Origin: Ruania alkalisoli
Lineage (GTDB): Bacteria; Actinomycetota; Actinomycetes; Actinomycetales; Beutenbergiaceae
NCBI RefSeq assembly: GCF_014960965.1
Contig: NZ_CP063169.1
Location: 2,513,581-2,577,580 of the forward strand
Reading direction: 5' to 3'
DNA: 64,000 nt
Shown: positions 1-8,225 of the stretch, in pieces
Layout: every line of letters begins with the position of its first letter
Numbering within the stretch: the first letter of the stretch is position 1
Program-made: the position numbers and the translations under genes
Notes under the pieces: generated by a model
What the model was told of the DNA's origin: nothing
What the model saw: only the letters and a program-made list of their open reading frames with translations
The model's database searches: none

Positions 1-1
1 C

Positions 2-430
2 GAGGGTCTGGTGCTGTTGCACGAGAACGAGAAGGAGATCTACGGCGACATCCCCTCCCGCTGTCACGACATCGTCACGACCGTCGACAACGACCACCTG
101 CGTCTGGCCTGGGATGCGGCGAACTTCGTCCAGTGCGGCGTGCGCCCGTTCACCGACGGCTATGCGTTGCTGCGCCCGCACACCGCCTACGTCCAGATCA
201 AGGACGCGCTGCTCGCCGACGGCACGGTCGTCCCCGCCGGTCAGGGAGACGGTGAGGTGGCCGAGACCATGCGCGCCCTGGCGGCCGATGGCTTCGACGG
301 CTTCTTCTCCCTCGAACCGCACCTGAGCGCAGTGGGAACGTTCGGCGGTTTCTCCGGGCCGGAGCTGTTCACCGAGGCGCACCGCGCGTTCAGGTCCTTG
401 TTGGACGCCGAGGGCATCGCCTACGCGTGA
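2..430 (+). CDS. Sugar phosphate isomerase/epimerase, 3' part
   Basis: This is the C-terminal part of a xylose-isomerase-like TIM-barrel protein; the reading frame is open to the left edge, so the start lies outside the window. The segment LLHENEKEIYGD near the left end carries a glutamate of the kind that binds the metal in this family, and DAANFVQCGVRPF followed by VQIKDA fits later barrel strands. Such enzymes isomerise or epimerise sugars or their keto acids in the cytoplasm. Its stop overlaps the GTG start of the next gene (GTGA), so the two are probably translated together and serve one sugar or polyol pathway. The substrate cannot be told from the fragment. Confidence 0.8.
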   Translation, partial: EGLVLLHENEKEIYGDIPSRCHDIVTTVDNDHLRLAWDAANFVQCGVRPFTDGYALLRPHTAYVQIKDALLADGTVVPAGQGDGEVAETMRALAADGFDGFFSLEPHLSAVGTFGGFSGPELFTEAHRAFRSLLDAEGIAYA

Positions 431-1497
431 GCACACGAGCACACCCGACAATGGGCACCGTGACGCCTTCCGGTACTCCTCAGCCCACGGCCGCCATCGT
501 CGGCTGCGGCGACATCTCCTCCCTGCACGCCGAGGCCCTGACCGCCCTGCAGATCCCCGTGGTCGGGGTGTGTGACGTCTCCCCCGACCGGGCGCAGGCG
601 CTCGCGCAACGTCTGGGCACCCGGGCATACACCTCAGCGCAGGACCTGCTCGCACAAGCCTGCCCGAGTGTGGTGCACGTCTGCACCCCGCACGCCGAGC
701 ATGTGCCTGTGGCCCTGGAGGCCCTCGACGGCGGAGCGCACCTGTTGCTGGAGAAGCCCGTTGCCGAGTCGGTCCCCCAGGCGCAACGCCTGGTCGAGGC
801 CGCCGATGCGGCCCAGCGCCGTGGCGTGCGCTCGGGCGTGGTGTACCAGAACCGGTACAACCCGCCGAACCGGCGCCTGTACGAACTGATCTCCTCCGGA
901 GCGCTCGGCGCAGTGCACGGGGCGAGAGCCGCCGTCAGCTGGCATCGCACACCCGAGTACTACGCAGCCAGGCCATGGCGGGGAATCTGGTCCCAGGCCG
1001 GCGGCGGGGTGCTGATGAACCAGGCGATCCACACTCTGGACCTGTTGCTGTGGCTGCTCGGCCCAGCCACGTCTGTCACCGGCCACGCAGCCACGCACCT
1101 GCTGGGTGAGGCGATCGAGGTGGAGGACACCGCCGAGATGCTGCTCACCCACGCCGGTGGCGTGCGGTCGGTCCTTCACGCCACGAATGCCTACCCGCTG
1201 AACGCCCCGGTCACGCTGGAGGTACATGCCGAGTTGGGCTCCGCCGTCATGGCCGGAGATCTGACCGTGCAGTGGAACGACGGACGCAGCGAGAGCGTCT
1301 CGGCCCAGGGCGCCGGTACTGGACGCAGCTACTGGGGAGACTCCCACCGGCTGCTCATCGAGGACTTCTACGCCCGGCTGGGCGATCCTGACCCGTTCTG
1401 GATCGGGATCGAGGACGGCGCCGCGACCGTGGCCGCCATCGCGCAGGTGTACGACGCGTCCCCTGATCTGCGGGGCCGGGGAACGATCTCAGGGTGA
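427..1497 (+). CDS. Gfo/Idh/MocA family oxidoreductase
   Basis: NAD(P)-dependent sugar or polyol dehydrogenase-like protein of 356 residues. The N-terminal Rossmann fold shows AIVGCGDISSLHAEAL, followed by the family's EKP signature (LLEKPVAESV), whose lysine is catalytic in many members. The C-terminal alpha/beta domain includes GGGVLMNQAIHTLDLLLWLLG, with the usual histidine and aspartate. The GTG at 427 overlaps the preceding stop and is the simplest start; an ATG at 451 (MGTVTPSG) is an alternative that loses only eight residues. It is coupled to the upstream isomerase, which points to a catabolic pair, but the substrate is not evident. Confidence 0.85.
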   Translation: MSTRAHPTMGTVTPSGTPQPTAAIVGCGDISSLHAEALTALQIPVVGVCDVSPDRAQALAQRLGTRAYTSAQDLLAQACPSVVHVCTPHAEHVPVALEALDGGAHLLLEKPVAESVPQAQRLVEAADAAQRRGVRSGVVYQNRYNPPNRRLYELISSGALGAVHGARAAVSWHRTPEYYAARPWRGIWSQAGGGVLMNQAIHTLDLLLWLLGPATSVTGHAATHLLGEAIEVEDTAEMLLTHAGGVRSVLHATNAYPLNAPVTLEVHAELGSAVMAGDLTVQWNDGRSESVSAQGAGTGRSYWGDSHRLLIEDFYARLGDPDPFWIGIEDGAATVAAIAQVYDASPDLRGRGTISG

Positions 1498-1573
1498 GAC
1501 GGGCCAGCACCCTCGCCGGCGACCTGGCACGATCGGCACCGAGCCCGCAACCATCGACAAAGGATCGCAACAG

Positions 1574-3007
1574 ATGACCTCTTCCGCTCACGTCGGCGTC
1601 GTCGGCCTGGCCGTCATGGGACGCAACCTCGCCCGGAACTTCGCCAACAACGGCTACACGGTGGCGGTGTACAACCGCACCCAGGCACGTACTGACGACA
1701 TGATCGCCGCGCATGGCAGCGAGGGCGCCTTCGTGCCTGCGACCTCCGTGGAGGAGTTCGTCGCCAGCCTGGAGCGGCCTCGCCGGATCGTCATCATGGT
1801 GCAGGCCGGTGCCGGCACCGACGCCACCATCGAGTCACTGCTCCCCCACTTGGAGGAGGGCGACATCGTGGTTGACGGCGGCAACGCGCACTACGAGGAC
1901 ACCCGCCGCCGGGAGGAGGCGCTGCGCGAGAAGGGGCTGCACTTCTTCGGCGTCGGGATCTCCGGTGGTGAGGAGGGTGCCCTGAACGGGCCCTCGATCA
2001 TGCCCGGTGGCTCGAAGGAGGGCTACGAGGCGATCGGCCCGCTGCTGGAGACCATCGCCGCCGACTACGACGGCACCCCGTGTTGCACCTACATCGGCCC
2101 CGATGGCGCCGGTCACTTCGTGAAGATGGTGCACAACGGCATCGAGTACGCCGATATGGAGTTCATCGCCGAGGCCTACGACGTGCTGCGTTCGGCCGGT
2201 CTGACGGTGCCCGAGATCTCTGACGCCTTCCGCGAGTGGAACACCGGGGATCTGGACTCCTACCTGATCGAGATCACCTCCGAGGTGCTCGACCAGACTG
2301 ACGCCGCCACCGGCAAGGCGCTGGTGGACGTGATCGCCGACTCCGCTGGCCAGAAGGGCACCGGGCGGTGGACGGTGCAGATCGCCCTTGAGCTGGGCGT
2401 GCCGGTGAACACGATCGCCGAGTCGGTCTTCGCCCGCTCGGTCTCCGGTCACCTGGACTTGCGTGCCGCCGGCCGTGAGCACCTGAGCGGCCCTGCCCAC
2501 TCGTTCACCCCGGAGGACAAGGCCGCGCTGATCGAGGACGTGCGGCAGGCGCTGTGGAGCGCGAAGGTGGTGGCCTACGCGCAGGGGCTGCACTTGATCC
2601 GGTCTGCGAGCGAGCAGTACGGCTGGGACATTGATGTCGCGGGTGTGGCCACCATCTGGCGGGCCGGCTGCATCATCCGCGCCCGCCTGCTGGAGCGGAT
2701 CCGCTCCGAGTACGCTGCCGGTCAGCTGCCGACACTGCTCGCCGCCCCGAGCATTGCCGCCGGACTCGCGGACGCCTCCGACGGTACCCGCCGCGTACTG
2801 GCCACGGCCTTCGGGGCCGGCGTACCGGTGCCAGGGTTCGCGGCCGCGGTCTCCTACTACGACGCCGTCCGCGCCGAGCGCTTGCCGGCGGCCCTGATCC
2901 AGGGGCAGCGGGACTTCTTCGGTGCCCACACCTATCAGCGGGTGGACACCGAGGGCACCTTCCACACCGAGTGGTCCGCCGACCGCTCCGAGACCAAGCT
3001 GGACTGA
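1574..3007 (+). CDS. gnd: 6-phosphogluconate dehydrogenase, decarboxylating
   Basis: Oxidises 6-phosphogluconate to ribulose 5-phosphate and CO2 with reduction of NADP(H) in the oxidative pentose phosphate pathway. The 477-residue length is that of the long bacterial/eukaryotic-type enzyme. The N-terminal coenzyme domain has VGLAVMGRNLARN, the substrate region has GGNAHYEDTRRR and GISGGEEGA, and HFVKMVHNGIEY places the catalytic lysine at residue 184, as in the classical enzyme. AAAGGA lies about nine bases upstream of the ATG. A zwf gene near 60 kb encodes the preceding oxidative step but is not linked. The gene stands 76 bp behind the oxidoreductase and 3 bp before larE. Confidence 0.96.
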   Translation: MTSSAHVGVVGLAVMGRNLARNFANNGYTVAVYNRTQARTDDMIAAHGSEGAFVPATSVEEFVASLERPRRIVIMVQAGAGTDATIESLLPHLEEGDIVVDGGNAHYEDTRRREEALREKGLHFFGVGISGGEEGALNGPSIMPGGSKEGYEAIGPLLETIAADYDGTPCCTYIGPDGAGHFVKMVHNGIEYADMEFIAEAYDVLRSAGLTVPEISDAFREWNTGDLDSYLIEITSEVLDQTDAATGKALVDVIADSAGQKGTGRWTVQIALELGVPVNTIAESVFARSVSGHLDLRAAGREHLSGPAHSFTPEDKAALIEDVRQALWSAKVVAYAQGLHLIRSASEQYGWDIDVAGVATIWRAGCIIRARLLERIRSEYAAGQLPTLLAAPSIAAGLADASDGTRRVLATAFGAGVPVPGFAAAVSYYDAVRAERLPAALIQGQRDFFGAHTYQRVDTEGTFHTEWSADRSETKLD

Positions 3008-3010
3008 GGC

Positions 3011-3946
3011 ATGACCGCTCCAGGAACCACCCCGACGGCGGAAGGCACGAGCGGCGCCTCGGCGGCGTCAGCGGCGTTCGCCGACGCCGTCGCGGGTGGG
3101 CACCTGGATGCGGATGCACTCGAGGTGGCCGACCACGTCCGTGCCGGCGTCCGGGGTCAAGGCCCCCTCGGGGTGGCCTACTCCGGCGGCGTCGACTCGG
3201 CGACGTTGCTGGCCCTGGCCGTGCACGAGCTGGGGCCGGGGCAGGTGGTGGCGGTGCTCGGGGTCTCCCCCAGCCTGGCCGCCGAGGAACGGCTCGCGGC
3301 GCACGACGTCGCCGGGCACATCGGCGCCCGGGTGATTGAGGTCCATACCCGCGAGGGCGAGAATCCCGCGTACCAACGCAATGGCCTGGACCGCTGTTTC
3401 CACTGCAAGGACGAGCTGTTCAGCAAGATCTCCGACGAGGTGGTCACCGCACACGGGCTCGGCGCCGTGGCCTACGGGGAGAACGCCGACGACGCCACTC
3501 GCCCCGACCGGCCGGGCTCGCAGGCCGCGACGAATCACCGGATCCTGCGCCCGCTCGCCGACGCGGGCGCCACGAAGGCGCAGGTGCGAGCAATCGCGCG
3601 GGCCTTCGCCTTGCCCTGTGCGGACAAGCCCGCTGCCCCGTGCCTGGCTTCCCGCATCCCGCATCATCAGAGTGTCACGCCCGAGAAGTTGCGCCAGGTG
3701 GAGCAGTTCGAGGCCGGTCTTCGTGCGCTCGGATTCAGCGACTCGCGGGTGCGTCACCATGGCGAGGTCGCACGGATCGAACTCGTGGAGGCCGAGCTCG
3801 AACGAGCCTGGGCCCCTGACATGCGCAACGAGGTCCACCGGCTGGCGCGGGAGTGCGGATTCGCATTCGCGGCCGTGGACGTGCGCGGCCTGCAATCCGG
3901 TGCGTTCTCGCTCACCCTGCTCGGCGCGGAGCACGCGGCATCGTGA
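3011..3946 (+). CDS. larE: ATP-dependent sacrificial sulfur transferase LarE
   Basis: Cytoplasmic PP-loop protein of 311 residues that donates sulfur to form the thiocarboxylates of the nickel-pincer nucleotide cofactor used by lactate racemase and related enzymes. The ATP-binding loop SGGVDSATLLALA is at about residues 57-69. Cysteines occur in RCFHCKDE and in PCLASRIPHH; the latter corresponds to the region of the sacrificial cysteine in known LarE proteins. The start lies only 3 bp after gnd. The stop overlaps the GTG of larB (GTGA), so the two are translationally coupled. No larC or larA is visible in the window. Confidence 0.9.
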   Translation: MTAPGTTPTAEGTSGASAASAAFADAVAGGHLDADALEVADHVRAGVRGQGPLGVAYSGGVDSATLLALAVHELGPGQVVAVLGVSPSLAAEERLAAHDVAGHIGARVIEVHTREGENPAYQRNGLDRCFHCKDELFSKISDEVVTAHGLGAVAYGENADDATRPDRPGSQAATNHRILRPLADAGATKAQVRAIARAFALPCADKPAAPCLASRIPHHQSVTPEKLRQVEQFEAGLRALGFSDSRVRHHGEVARIELVEAELERAWAPDMRNEVHRLARECGFAFAAVDVRGLQSGAFSLTLLGAEHAAS

Positions 3947-4716
3947 GTACGGACCCTTCGCAACCACCGTCACCAGCAGTCCCCGCCTCACTGGCCGCCG
4001 TCTCCGCGTTCGCGGACCTGGACGAGGACCGGATGACGCGCCGCGGCTACCCCGAGGCCGTGTACTGCGCCGGGAAGACCCCGGACCAGGTGCACGCCAT
4101 CGCTGCCCGCATCGGAGCCGGCGCGAGGGCCGCCAGCGATATTCAGGGGGGAGCCACCACACTCTTCACCCGGGCGGACCGCGACCACGCTGCGTCCGTG
4201 CTGGCCGCGCTTCCCGATGCCGCCGACCACTGCGATGCCGGCCTGCTGGCATGGCCACCGCACCCACCCGACCCGACCGGTGGCACGGTGCTGGTGGTCA
4301 CGGCCGGAACGTCCGATCTGGCGGTCGCACGCGAAGCAGAGCTCAGTGCGGCCTACCTGGGACGACGCACTCACCTCATCGCCGACGTCGGGGTCGCGGG
4401 TCTGCACCGGATCCTGGCGAGACTGCCCGAGCTCCGGGCCGCCGACGTGATCGTCGTGGCAGCCGGCATGGACGGCGCCCTGCCCAGCGTCGTGGCCGGG
4501 CTCGTGGAGGTGCCCGTGGTGGCTCTGCCGACATCAGTAGGCTACGGGGCCGCCTTCGACGGCCTTGCACCGCTGCTGACCATGCTCAACGCATGCGCTC
4601 CTGGCGTGGCAGTCGTCAATATCGACAACGGTTACGGGGCCGGCCATCTGGCCGCACAGATCGCCCGTCACCCGCGACCCGGAGCCACCGACTCTTCGGC
4701 GATCCACAGCCCGTGA
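3943..4716 (+). CDS. larB: Nickel pincer cofactor biosynthesis protein LarB
   Basis: A 257-residue protein with the PurE-like (AIR carboxylase) fold that carboxylates and hydrolyses nicotinic acid adenine dinucleotide, the first step of nickel-pincer cofactor synthesis. Supporting stretches are VYCAGKTPDQVHAI near the N-terminus, VVTAGTSDLAVAREAE, DVIVVAAGMDGALPSVVAG and ALPTSVGYGAAF, all typical of LarB. I place the start at the GTG overlapping the larE stop; a longer in-frame reading from 3853 would lie almost entirely inside larE. With larE it supplies two of the three cofactor enzymes; LarC, the nickel inserter, is missing from the neighbourhood. Confidence 0.9.
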   Translation: MSTDPSQPPSPAVPASLAAVSAFADLDEDRMTRRGYPEAVYCAGKTPDQVHAIAARIGAGARAASDIQGGATTLFTRADRDHAASVLAALPDAADHCDAGLLAWPPHPPDPTGGTVLVVTAGTSDLAVAREAELSAAYLGRRTHLIADVGVAGLHRILARLPELRAADVIVVAAGMDGALPSVVAGLVEVPVVALPTSVGYGAAFDGLAPLLTMLNACAPGVAVVNIDNGYGAGHLAAQIARHPRPGATDSSAIHSP

Positions 4717-4749
4717 CGAGCGAGGGCTCGCACCACGTGCACAACCCGC

Positions 4750-4780
4750 TAGAATCTCCCGCATCCCTGCACCGTGCAGG
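4750..4780 (+). promoter_or_regulatory. Putative promoter and palindrome ahead of the CNNM genes
   Basis: TAGAAT at 4750-4755 is a good -10 hexamer; no convincing -35 is present at the right distance. A transcript would begin near 4762. The first transcribed bases would contain the palindrome CCTGCACCGTGCAGG (4766-4780; 7-bp arms around one base), which could be an operator or a short RNA hairpin. This is inferred from sequence alone. Confidence 0.35.
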
Positions 4781-4791
4781 GCTCAGACAGG

Positions 4792-4962
4792 ATGGAGACC
4801 ATGGCCGCCACCGGCGACTATGACAGTACCGGCTCTTCCACGACGGACTCAGCAGCGGAGTCCGACTCATTGGAGGGTCATAGACCCTGGCCCAGCGGCG
4901 TTCTGACGCCCGGGCATCCCGCTTCCTCTCGCACGAACCACCTTGAGCAGGTGCACCCGTGA
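4792..4962 (+). CDS. Possible leader ORF upstream of CNNM gene pair
   Basis: Short reading frame of 56 codons from ATG 4792 (or 53 from ATG 4801) whose TGA overlaps the GTG start of the first CNNM gene, the arrangement expected for translational coupling. It begins about 30 bases after the predicted transcription start. The peptide is rich in Asp, Glu, Ser and Thr in its first half and Pro in its second half. About three quarters of third codon positions are G or C, somewhat below the neighbouring genes, and no strong ribosome binding site is seen. It resembles no family I recognise. It could instead be untranslated leader RNA. Confidence 0.3.
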   Translation: METMAATGDYDSTGSSTTDSAAESDSLEGHRPWPSGVLTPGHPASSRTNHLEQVHP

Positions 4963-6407
4963 CCGAGATCCTCTTCCTCATCCTGGCAATGGCGCTGGTG
5001 GCGGCATGCGGCGCATTCGTCGCGGCCGAATTCGCCTTCGTCACCGTCAACCGGGCCCAGGTGGAGGCCGACGCCGCCGCCGGTGATCGCGGCGCCACCC
5101 GGGTGCTGGGTGCCCTGCGCACCCTCTCCACCCAGCTGTCCGGCGCTCAGCTGGGAATCACCGTCACCAATCTGGGGATCGGCTACCTGGCGGAACCGTC
5201 CATCGCACGGCTCCTGCAGGGACCGCTGGCCGCCGCCGGCCTCAGTGACACGGCGACCCGGTCGGTCTCGCTGACCATTGCGATGCTGCTCGCGACCGCG
5301 GTGACCATGATCGTCGGGGAGTTGATCCCGAAGAACCTCGCGATTGCGCAACCACTGCGCACCGCCAAGGCGGTCGTGCGTTTCCAGCACGGATTCACCT
5401 GGGTCAACACCTGGCCGATCCGATTCTTCAATGGCACCGCCAACCGGATCCTGCGCCTGATGGGTATCGAACCTCAAGAGGAACTGGCTTCGGCCCGGTC
5501 TGCCGAGGAACTCTCGGCACTCGTGCGGCACTCCGCTCGCGAAGGAGTGCTGCCCGAGGACACCGCCGAGCTGGTCGAGCGCTCGCTCGCCTTCGGCGAC
5601 CGGCGCGCGCGCGATGCGATGACCCCCCTCTCGCAGGTCGTCAGTCTGCGCCCGGACGACTCGCTGACCGATCTGATCTCCGCTGCCAAGGCGTCGGGGC
5701 ACTCCCGCTTCCCGGTGATCGAGATGCTCCAGGACAACGGGCACACCGATTCCCGCGTGGTCGGCTTGGCTCACGTGCGCGGCGCCCTCTCCGTGCCGTT
5801 CGAGCGTCGTGACGACGTTCCTGTCTCCCAGGTCCTGACCGAAGCGACCCTCGTGCCTGACTCCCTCGAACTTGACACGCTGATGGACGATCTCCGCGAC
5901 GGAGGGCTGCAGATGGCCGTCCTGATCGACGAGTTCGGCTCCCCCGCCGGCCTGGTCACTCTGGAGGACCTCGTCGAGGAGATCGTCGGCGAGGTCCGCG
6001 ACGAGCACGACGAGGACGAACCTGAGCCCGTGGCTGAGGACGATGGGTCCTGGACCATCCCGGGGCTCATGCGGGTCGACGAGGTCAGCGAGCTGATCGA
6101 CGCCGTCCTGCCCGAGGACGAGGCCTATGACACGGTCGGTGGCCTGCTCGCTGATGAGCTGGAACGCTTGCCCGAACCCGGTGACCAGATCGAGCTGACG
6201 GTCGACCGTGACGAAGATCCCGGCCGGGTGCAGGTGCACTTCGAAGTGGTCAGCCTGGACGGGCATCGGGTGGAGCGGGTGCGCGTCACCCTGACGCCGA
6301 TCGATCCGGACGCGGAGGACGCCGATCCCGGCACCGAAGAATCGGTGTCGGCCGAGGGAGGCCGACATGCGGATCAGCGGTCCGAGCAGTCAGGAGTGGA
6401 CCGATGA
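4959..6407 (+). CDS. CNNM/CorC family membrane protein (hemolysin family)
   Basis: Membrane protein of 482 residues of the CNNM family, members of which take part in magnesium or cobalt export. Order: DUF21/CNNM transmembrane domain (residues 1 to about 200; first helix ILFLILAMALVAACGAFVAAEF, conserved GELIPKN), a CBS-domain pair (about 215-340, with the DEFGSPAGLVTLEDLVEEIVGEV block) and a C-terminal CorC_HlyC domain (about 350-440; WTIPGLMRVDEV). The GTG start overlaps the stop of the small upstream ORF. The gene overlaps a second, shorter CNNM gene by ATGA, so the two proteins probably form a hetero-oligomer. Confidence 0.92.
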   Translation: MTEILFLILAMALVAACGAFVAAEFAFVTVNRAQVEADAAAGDRGATRVLGALRTLSTQLSGAQLGITVTNLGIGYLAEPSIARLLQGPLAAAGLSDTATRSVSLTIAMLLATAVTMIVGELIPKNLAIAQPLRTAKAVVRFQHGFTWVNTWPIRFFNGTANRILRLMGIEPQEELASARSAEELSALVRHSAREGVLPEDTAELVERSLAFGDRRARDAMTPLSQVVSLRPDDSLTDLISAAKASGHSRFPVIEMLQDNGHTDSRVVGLAHVRGALSVPFERRDDVPVSQVLTEATLVPDSLELDTLMDDLRDGGLQMAVLIDEFGSPAGLVTLEDLVEEIVGEVRDEHDEDEPEPVAEDDGSWTIPGLMRVDEVSELIDAVLPEDEAYDTVGGLLADELERLPEPGDQIELTVDRDEDPGRVQVHFEVVSLDGHRVERVRVTLTPIDPDAEDADPGTEESVSAEGGRHADQRSEQSGVDR

Positions 6408-7492
6408 GCGACGGCGCGACAATCGTTCTGACGGTGGTGTTGCTGGCCCTCAACGCATTCTTCGTGGGCTCCGAGTTCGCCCTCGTCTCCGCACGCCGGA
6501 CCAAAATCGAACCGGCGGCGAAGGAGGGTAAGCGGGTTGCCCGCATCACCCTGTGGGCGATGGAGCGGGTCTCGCTGATGATGGCCGGCGCCCAGCTGGG
6601 CATCACCATCTGCTCGCTGCTGCTGCTGCAGGTCAGCGAACCTGTCATCGCCCATGCCATCGAAGGGCCGCTGCTGGGGATCGGTGTGGGCGAGGCGCTC
6701 GTGCACCCGATCGCGTTCGCGGTGGCCTTCGCACTCATCACCTTCCTGCACGTGGTGCTGGGCGAGATGGTGCCGAAGAACATCGCCCTCGCCGGGCCCG
6801 AACGCACCGCGATGGTGCTGGGTCCGATGCTGGCCGGGCTGGTGCGGGTGCTCTATCCGATGCTCTGGCTGCTGAACCAGATCGCCAATCTCGCGCTGCG
6901 ACTGATGCGGGTCGAACCCAAGGACGAGGTGGCGAGCGCGTTCACCCGGGACGAGGTGGCCGGCCTGGTCGCGGAATCGCGCAGCGGCGGCCTGCTCGAG
7001 CTCAACGACGAACGCCTCCTGATGGGGGCATTACAGTTCGCCGATCGTCAGGTCTCCAGCGTGCTGCTGCCGGTGCACACCGTGCGCACGATGCCCGAGG
7101 GCATCACCCCGGCTGGCGCCGAGGCCGTCTCCGCCGAGGGCTTCTCCCGCTTCCCGGTCAAGCGCGCCGACGGCAGCCTCGCCGGGTACGTCCACATCAA
7201 GGATCTGCTGGAGACCGACCCGCTACGCCGGGACCGGCCGATCGAACCAGCCTCGATCCGGACGATGCCCGTGGTGGCCGCCTCCGACTCGCTGCGCACC
7301 GCGCTGGTGACCATGCAGTCCGGCGGTGCGCATCTGGCTGAGGTACGGGACGGGCAGACCACTCTCGGTGTCGTCGCTCTGGAGGATGTGCTCGAAGAAC
7401 TGGTGGGTGTGATCCGGGACGACTCCCGGCGCCCGGCGGTCGTTCGACATCAAGGCGCACGACCTGGAATGCGCCAGCCGCGTCAGGCCTGA
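6404..7492 (+). CDS. CNNM domain-containing protein, short form
   Basis: Second CNNM-family membrane protein of 362 residues. It has the DUF21 transmembrane domain (TIVLTVVLLALNAFFVGSEFAL at the N-terminus, conserved GEMVPKNIALAG) and a CBS pair ending with VALEDVLEELVGVI, but stops there and lacks the C-terminal CorC_HlyC domain present in its upstream partner. The ATG overlaps the previous stop (ATGA). Paired long and short CNNM genes are common in actinomycetes and suggest a mixed complex in the cytoplasmic membrane. The gene ends 2 bp from the convergent VKOR-family gene. Confidence 0.9.
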   Translation: MSDGATIVLTVVLLALNAFFVGSEFALVSARRTKIEPAAKEGKRVARITLWAMERVSLMMAGAQLGITICSLLLLQVSEPVIAHAIEGPLLGIGVGEALVHPIAFAVAFALITFLHVVLGEMVPKNIALAGPERTAMVLGPMLAGLVRVLYPMLWLLNQIANLALRLMRVEPKDEVASAFTRDEVAGLVAESRSGGLLELNDERLLMGALQFADRQVSSVLLPVHTVRTMPEGITPAGAEAVSAEGFSRFPVKRADGSLAGYVHIKDLLETDPLRRDRPIEPASIRTMPVVAASDSLRTALVTMQSGGAHLAEVRDGQTTLGVVALEDVLEELVGVIRDDSRRPAVVRHQGARPGMRQPRQA

Positions 7493-7494
7493 CG

Positions 7495-8220
7495 TCAGAA
7501 CACCACCAGCCAGGCCTCTCCGAGGCCGAAAGCGGCAGCCGCGATCACGGCCAGGTACCAAATCACCGTCAGCAGCCAGCGATTCGGCACCACGAAGTCG
7601 CGGACTCCGTCCGGGACGGGCAGCGCCCCGTTCTGCATGGAGCGCGCCACGGTGTGCACGAAGAACGGGATCACCACGAGCCAGACCACCAGGCAGTAGG
7701 GGCACAGAGCCCCGATCTGGGTGATGGCCTGGTACTGCAGCCAGGTGACGAAGCCGATCCCGAAGGTAGCGCCGGCAAGGAGACCGCGCCAGTACCACCG
7801 CGGAAGACGGGCGCGGCCGAGCAGCATCATGCCCGTGGCCAGCACAACGGGGAAGGCAGCCATCCCGATGATGGTGTTGGGGATCCCGAACGCGCTCGAC
7901 TGCCAGCTGCCGAGGAACATCCCGCAGCCGATCAACGGGTTCAGGTCGCAGGCCGGCACGTAGTTCGGGTCAGCGGTGATGCGCAGGTAGTCGAGCATGA
8001 GCTCGATCGCGGCCAGCAGACCCAGCACCCCGGTGATCACCGCGAGAACCGCATACTCACGTCCCGAACCACCCGCGGCCACGTGCGGATCCACAGCTTC
8101 GGCCGCCTGACCGTCCTCCATCGGTGACTCGTCCTCCACCGACGAGTCGTGCTGGTCCTGCTCGTCGTCTGCGCTCCGCTCGGCGGAGTTCTGCGTGCTC
8201 ACTCCCCCAGTATGTGCCAT
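7495..8220 (-). CDS. Vitamin K epoxide reductase family protein
   Basis: Membrane thiol oxidoreductase of 241 residues. VKOR-family proteins reoxidise disulfide-forming partners in the cell envelope using quinone. After an acidic N-terminal tail of about 55 residues there are four or five membrane helices. The loop cysteines are C91 and C99 (ACDLNPLIGCG) and the active-site pair is C173/C176 (LCPYC). Frame continuity allows a longer reading to 8523, but the extra residues are arginine-rich out-of-frame-looking sequence inside the preceding gene, so I use ATG 8220, 5 bp after the phosphoesterase. No DsbA-like partner is adjacent. Confidence 0.88.
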   Translation of the reverse strand: MAHTGGVSTQNSAERSADDEQDQHDSSVEDESPMEDGQAAEAVDPHVAAGGSGREYAVLAVITGVLGLLAAIELMLDYLRITADPNYVPACDLNPLIGCGMFLGSWQSSAFGIPNTIIGMAAFPVVLATGMMLLGRARLPRWYWRGLLAGATFGIGFVTWLQYQAITQIGALCPYCLVVWLVVIPFFVHTVARSMQNGALPVPDGVRDFVVPNRWLLTVIWYLAVIAAAAFGLGEAWLVVF

Positions 8221-8225
8221 CACCC

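Noticed and set aside
4717-4958. M-box or manganese riboswitch before the CNNM genes
   Set aside because: I looked for the conserved core elements of both classes and did not find them; only a short palindrome and an open frame are present.
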